From CAYXXZ01 sp964469165 (lineage in GTDB: Bacteria; Pseudomonadota; Gammaproteobacteria; Pseudomonadales; Porticoccaceae), in contig CAYXXZ010000108.1 in the NCBI GenBank assembly GCA_964469165.1, forward strand, positions 1-8,417: a DNA stretch of 8,417 nt. The letters run 5' to 3'. Below, piece after piece: positions 6,054-8,417 of this stretch. The notes beneath the pieces were generated by a model, which saw nothing but the letters and a program-made list of their open reading frames with translations, had not been told where the DNA came from and made no database searches. Each line of letters opens with the position of its first letter. Positions within the stretch are counted from its first letter, which is position 1. The position numbers and the translations under genes are program-made.

Positions 6054-6535
6054 ATGCGTGACAAGGCTGCGAAACAGTTGCTGATGGCGGCTCTCCTGCC
6101 CTTTGCATTGCTGGCGCTACCCGCCCAGGCACAGGAATCCGGCCAGTGGGGCAGTGGCAAGAATCTGTACGAAAAGGTTTGCGGCCAGTGCCACGATCCC
6201 CAGGTGGGCGTGGGTACGGCGATCGCGGGCCGCGGCCTGCCCGAGGCCTATGTGAAATTCATCGTGCGCAACGGCTTCAATGNNNNNNNNNNNNNNNNNN
6301 NNNNNNNNNNNNNNNNNNNNNNNNNNNNNNNNNNNNNNNNNNNNNNNNNNNNNNNNNNNNNNNNNNNNNNNNNNNNNNNNNNGGCCGCGGCCTGCCCGAG
6401 GCCTATGTGAAATTCATCGTGCGCAACGGCTTCAATGCCATGCCCGCGTTCCCGGCATCGTTCATCGATGACGAATCCATCGCCCAGGTGACTGAATATC
6501 TGGCGAGCCTGCCCGCTGCGGCAGGCCAGCCTTGA
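6054..6535 (+). CDS. pchC: p-Cresol methylhydroxylase cytochrome c subunit, interrupted by an assembly gap
   Basis: Small periplasmic c-type cytochrome that accepts electrons from the PchF flavin and passes them to further cytochrome or azurin carriers. Collapsing the 100 N and one copy of the duplicated 55-mer gives 108 residues in frame. Residues 1-26 form a Sec signal peptide (basic start, hydrophobic core, ALPAQA cleavage motif), leaving about 82 mature residues, close to the known subunit (about 80). The heme motif CGQCH occupies 43-47, with His47 as proximal ligand. Met78 in NAMPAFP is the expected distal ligand. QWGSGKNLYEKVCGQCH and GRGLPEAY resemble the P. putida subunit as I recall it. 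It lies directly before pchX, whose ribosome site overlaps its stop codon. As deposited the gap shifts the frame, so automated annotation would call two fragments. Confidence 0.93.
6228..6282 (+). repeat. 55-bp duplicate, left copy flanking the second N gap
   Basis: Repeated exactly at 6383-6437 beyond the 100-N gap. It encodes the GRGLPEAYVKFIVRNGFN part of PchC, which would otherwise appear twice. Confidence 0.97.
6283..6382. other. Assembly gap (100 N) inside pchC
   Basis: Second gap of exactly 100 N, again with 55 identical flanking bases, so the same unmerged overlap explains it. Merging yields a cytochrome of normal length. Confidence 0.97.
6383..6437 (+). repeat. 55-bp duplicate, right copy flanking the second N gap
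   Basis: Identical to 6228-6282. The length equals that of the first gap's duplicate, which points to the assembler k-mer size rather than biology. Confidence 0.97.
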
Positions 6536-6540
6536 GGAGG
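6535..6540 (+). promoter_or_regulatory. Ribosome binding site of pchX
   Basis: AGGAGG, a full consensus, 5 nt before the ATG at 6546 and sharing its first A with the pchC stop codon. This suggests translational coupling. Confidence 0.85.
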
Positions 6541-6545
6541 TCGGC

Positions 6546-7235
6546 ATGAGTGTAAGTCGTCGTTTCGTGCTCAAGGGCATGGCTTTGAGCAGCATTGCGG
6601 GGTTCGCGGCTGGCGGCCCCCTGCGCGCACTGGCGGGTACCGTGGCAATACCCGCTGGCATCGACAGCGGCGCGCCGCTGCTGGCGCTGGTCGATGGCAG
6701 CACGGCCGAGCAGCCGTTCCTGCACGGCGCGTTGGCCGGTGGCGGCAATCGGGTACGGATGCAGAGGGTGAACCACGATCTCGACGTTGTCCTGGCCTTC
6801 GAGCGCCAGCTGCGCAGTGTGCAGCCGCTGCGCGTCATCGGCCTGCTGGACGATGCCGCCGCGACCCTGGTGGTGGACATGGCGCGCAGCGCTGGCGCCC
6901 AGGTGCTGTGGCTCGGCCAGCACAGCACCGACACCCGTTTCAGCCGCCATCGCTTGATGACCACCGCGGCCGCCGCGAACTGTTCCCGCGAGTTCACCAG
7001 CCACCTGCGTAACTGTGGCGCAAGCGTCAGCCTGAACGAGGAACAAGGCGATGGCACCGCGATCCGCCAGCTGGCGCACCCCGCACAGGACAGCAGCCGT
7101 GCTGGACAGTGGCTGGCCACTATCGGCTATCTGCTGGCTGCGCTGGACAACCCCAACGCTCTGGCAGCGCCAGCGGCTCTGCCACTGAACAAGCCGGTCA
7201 CCGGCAGTTTCGTTTCTTTTGCGATCGAGGCATGA
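6546..7235 (+). CDS. pchX: PchX-like Tat-signal protein of unknown function
   Basis: A 229-residue protein in the position of pchX in the P. putida pchACXF cluster; its function is not established as far as I know. The N-terminus carries a twin-arginine motif SRRFVLKG (residues 4-11), a hydrophobic stretch to about 23, and an ALA cleavage site at 28-30, so export by the Tat system is likely. The remainder is alanine-, leucine- and glycine-rich with no enzyme motif that I recognise. Two cysteines, Cys146 and Cys157, could form a disulfide in the periplasm. It has consensus ribosome sites before and after it and sits 10 bp from pchC and 13 bp from pchF. Since PchF shows no signal sequence, PchX could be its export partner or assembly chaperone; that is inference. 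The symbol rests on gene order rather than on recognised sequence identity. Confidence 0.8.
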   Translation: MSVSRRFVLKGMALSSIAGFAAGGPLRALAGTVAIPAGIDSGAPLLALVDGSTAEQPFLHGALAGGGNRVRMQRVNHDLDVVLAFERQLRSVQPLRVIGLLDDAAATLVVDMARSAGAQVLWLGQHSTDTRFSRHRLMTTAAAANCSREFTSHLRNCGASVSLNEEQGDGTAIRQLAHPAQDSSRAGQWLATIGYLLAALDNPNALAAPAALPLNKPVTGSFVSFAIEA

Positions 7236-7240
7236 AGGAG
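7236..7240 (+). promoter_or_regulatory. Ribosome binding site of pchF
   Basis: AGGAG immediately after the pchX stop codon, 8 nt before the ATG at 7249. Confidence 0.8.
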
Positions 7241-7248
7241 TCTGATCA

Positions 7249-8417
7249 ATGTCTGTAGAAAATAACGCCGTAATGCCCAGAGGGGTGAGCCAGAAGGAAT
7301 TCAACAAGGCCGTTGATAAATTTCGCGCCCTGCTGGGTGACGAGAACGTGCTGGTCAACGCCAGCCAGCTGGCACCCTACAACAAGATCATGATGTCGGT
7401 GGAAAACGCCGCACATGCGCCTTCCGCCGCCCTGACCGCGACCAGCGTCGAGCAGGTGCAGGGTGTCGTCAAGATCTGTAACGAACACAAGATACCGATC
7501 TGGACCATTTCCACCGGGCGCAACTTCGGCTATGGCTCATCCGCCCCCGTGCAGCGCGGCCAGGTCATTCTTGACCTCAAGAAGATGAACAAGATCATCA
7601 AGATCGATCCGGTCATGTGCTATGCCCTGGTCGAGCCGGGAGTCACCTACGGGCAGCTGTACGACTACATCCAGGAGAACGATCTGCCGCTGATGCTGTC
7701 GTTCTCGGCGCCGTCGGCGATTGCCGGCCCGCTCGGCAACACCATGGACCGGGGCGTGGGCTACACCCCCTACGGCGAGCACTTCATGATGCAGTGCGGC
7801 ATGGAGGTGGTGCTGGCGAATGGCGACATCTATCGCACCGGCATGGGCGGTGTGCAAGGCAGCAACACCTGGCAGATCTTCAAGTGGGGATACGGGCCGA
7901 CGCTGGACGGCATGTTCACGCAGGCCAACTACGGCATCACCACCAAGATGGGCTTCTGGCTGATGCCCAAGCCGCCTGTCTACAAGCCCTTCGAAATCAT
8001 TTTCGACAATGAGGACGACATCGTCGAAATCGTCGATCTGCTGCGGCCACTGCGCATGTCGGGCACCATTCCCAACTCCGTCGTGATCGCCAACATTCTC
8101 TGGGAAGCCGGCAGCGGCAACGTGCGTCGCTCCGCCTACACCAGCGAACCGGGCCACACGCCCGACAGCGTTCTCAAGCAGATACAGAAGGACACCGGCA
8201 TGGGTGCCTGGAACCTGTACGCCGCCCTGTATGGCACCCAGGAGCAGGTCGACGTCGACTGGAAGATCGTCACCGACGCCTTCAAGAAGCTGGGCAAGGG
8301 CCGTATCGTCACCCAGGAAGAAGCCGGCGACACCCAGCCCTTCAAATACCGCGCCGAGCTGATGTCCGGCGTACCCAACCTGCAGGAATTCGGCCTCTAC
8401 AACTGGCGCGGCGGCGG
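7249..8417 (+). CDS. pchF: p-Cresol methylhydroxylase flavoprotein subunit (4-cresol dehydrogenase, hydroxylating), 3' end beyond window
   Basis: Oxidises p-cresol to a quinone methide that adds water to give 4-hydroxybenzyl alcohol, then oxidises that to 4-hydroxybenzaldehyde; electrons go from FAD to the PchC heme. The window shows 389 codons of about 520. The N-terminal FAD_binding_4 (PCMH-type) domain includes TGRNFGYGS around 89-97 and GNTMDRGVGYTP near 163-174; the substrate/cap region then begins. Numbering coincides with the P. putida enzyme: Tyr95 (substrate hydroxyl contact), Glu380, and Tyr384 in GLYNWRGGG, the tyrosine covalently bound to FAD. The match to my memory of P. putida PchF is high throughout, making p-cresol likelier than eugenol or 4-ethylphenol. 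No Sec or Tat signal is present although the enzyme is periplasmic in P. putida. Residues past 389, including Tyr473, are not visible. Confidence 0.96.
   Translation, partial: MSVENNAVMPRGVSQKEFNKAVDKFRALLGDENVLVNASQLAPYNKIMMSVENAAHAPSAALTATSVEQVQGVVKICNEHKIPIWTISTGRNFGYGSSAPVQRGQVILDLKKMNKIIKIDPVMCYALVEPGVTYGQLYDYIQENDLPLMLSFSAPSAIAGPLGNTMDRGVGYTPYGEHFMMQCGMEVVLANGDIYRTGMGGVQGSNTWQIFKWGYGPTLDGMFTQANYGITTKMGFWLMPKPPVYKPFEIIFDNEDDIVEIVDLLRPLRMSGTIPNSVVIANILWEAGSGNVRRSAYTSEPGHTPDSVLKQIQKDTGMGAWNLYAALYGTQEQVDVDWKIVTDAFKKLGKGRIVTQEEAGDTQPFKYRAELMSGVPNLQEFGLYNWRGG

Noticed and set aside
4558..6132. Long minus-strand open frame (524 codons) opposite pchA
   Set aside because: It is antisense to an aldehyde dehydrogenase with all catalytic motifs. 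The histidine-, glycine- and alanine-rich product is typical of a shadow frame.
7537..8157. Minus-strand open frame (206 codons) opposite pchF
   Set aside because: It lies inside pchF, which has conserved active-site residues; the antisense product shows no recognisable domain.
3177..8417. A wholly new biological system in the rightward cluster
   Set aside because: Gene order and residues match the described pchACXF p-cresol pathway; only PchX function and the added alcohol dehydrogenase remain open.

Overview
The window comes from a GC-rich Pseudomonadota genome, probably a gammaproteobacterium or betaproteobacterium. The evidence is a bacterial prfC, Shine-Dalgarno-led genes with strong third-position G/C bias, and a pchACXF-type p-cresol cluster first described in Pseudomonas putida. 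It is a draft scaffold, possibly a metagenome bin: there are two gaps of exactly 100 N, each flanked by the same 55 bases on both sides. That is what a de Bruijn assembler with k near 55 leaves when scaffolding does not close a real overlap. I cannot name the genus.

Left part (1-2859, minus strand): three housekeeping genes read leftwards. They are prfC (peptide chain release factor 3), a small PlsC-type acyltransferase with a GTG start, and a tesB-type acyl-CoA thioesterase II cut by the window edge. The last two are 28 bp apart. A 134-bp stretch bounded by inverted TCTGAC-rich repeats lies between prfC and the acyltransferase.

Middle (2860-3176): a 317-bp divergent intergenic region. It carries a good extended -10 promoter for prfC on the minus strand. 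Two small related dyads lie before the rightward cluster and are operator candidates only.

Right part (3177-8417, plus strand): a catabolic cluster for para-alkylphenols, best matched to p-cresol. The order is a XylB-like zinc aryl-alcohol dehydrogenase, pchA (4-hydroxybenzaldehyde dehydrogenase), pchC (cytochrome c subunit of p-cresol methylhydroxylase), pchX (uncharacterised Tat-signal protein) and pchF (flavoprotein subunit, cut at residue 389). PchF numbering coincides with the P. putida enzyme: Tyr95, Glu380 and the FAD-linking Tyr384 all fall in place. Inferred pathway: PchF/PchC oxidise p-cresol in the periplasm to 4-hydroxybenzyl alcohol and 4-hydroxybenzaldehyde, passing electrons to cytochrome c. 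The alcohol dehydrogenase offers an NAD-dependent route for the alcohol, and PchA makes 4-hydroxybenzoate. Both N gaps interrupt genes of this cluster (the alcohol dehydrogenase and pchC). Collapsing the duplicated 55-mers restores full-length frames of 362 and 108 residues, so neither gene is really broken.

No tRNA, rRNA, CRISPR array, insertion sequence or phage gene was seen. The system is essentially a known one. The least explained parts are PchX and how signal-less PchF reaches the periplasm, the added alcohol dehydrogenase, and the inverted-repeat element after prfC.
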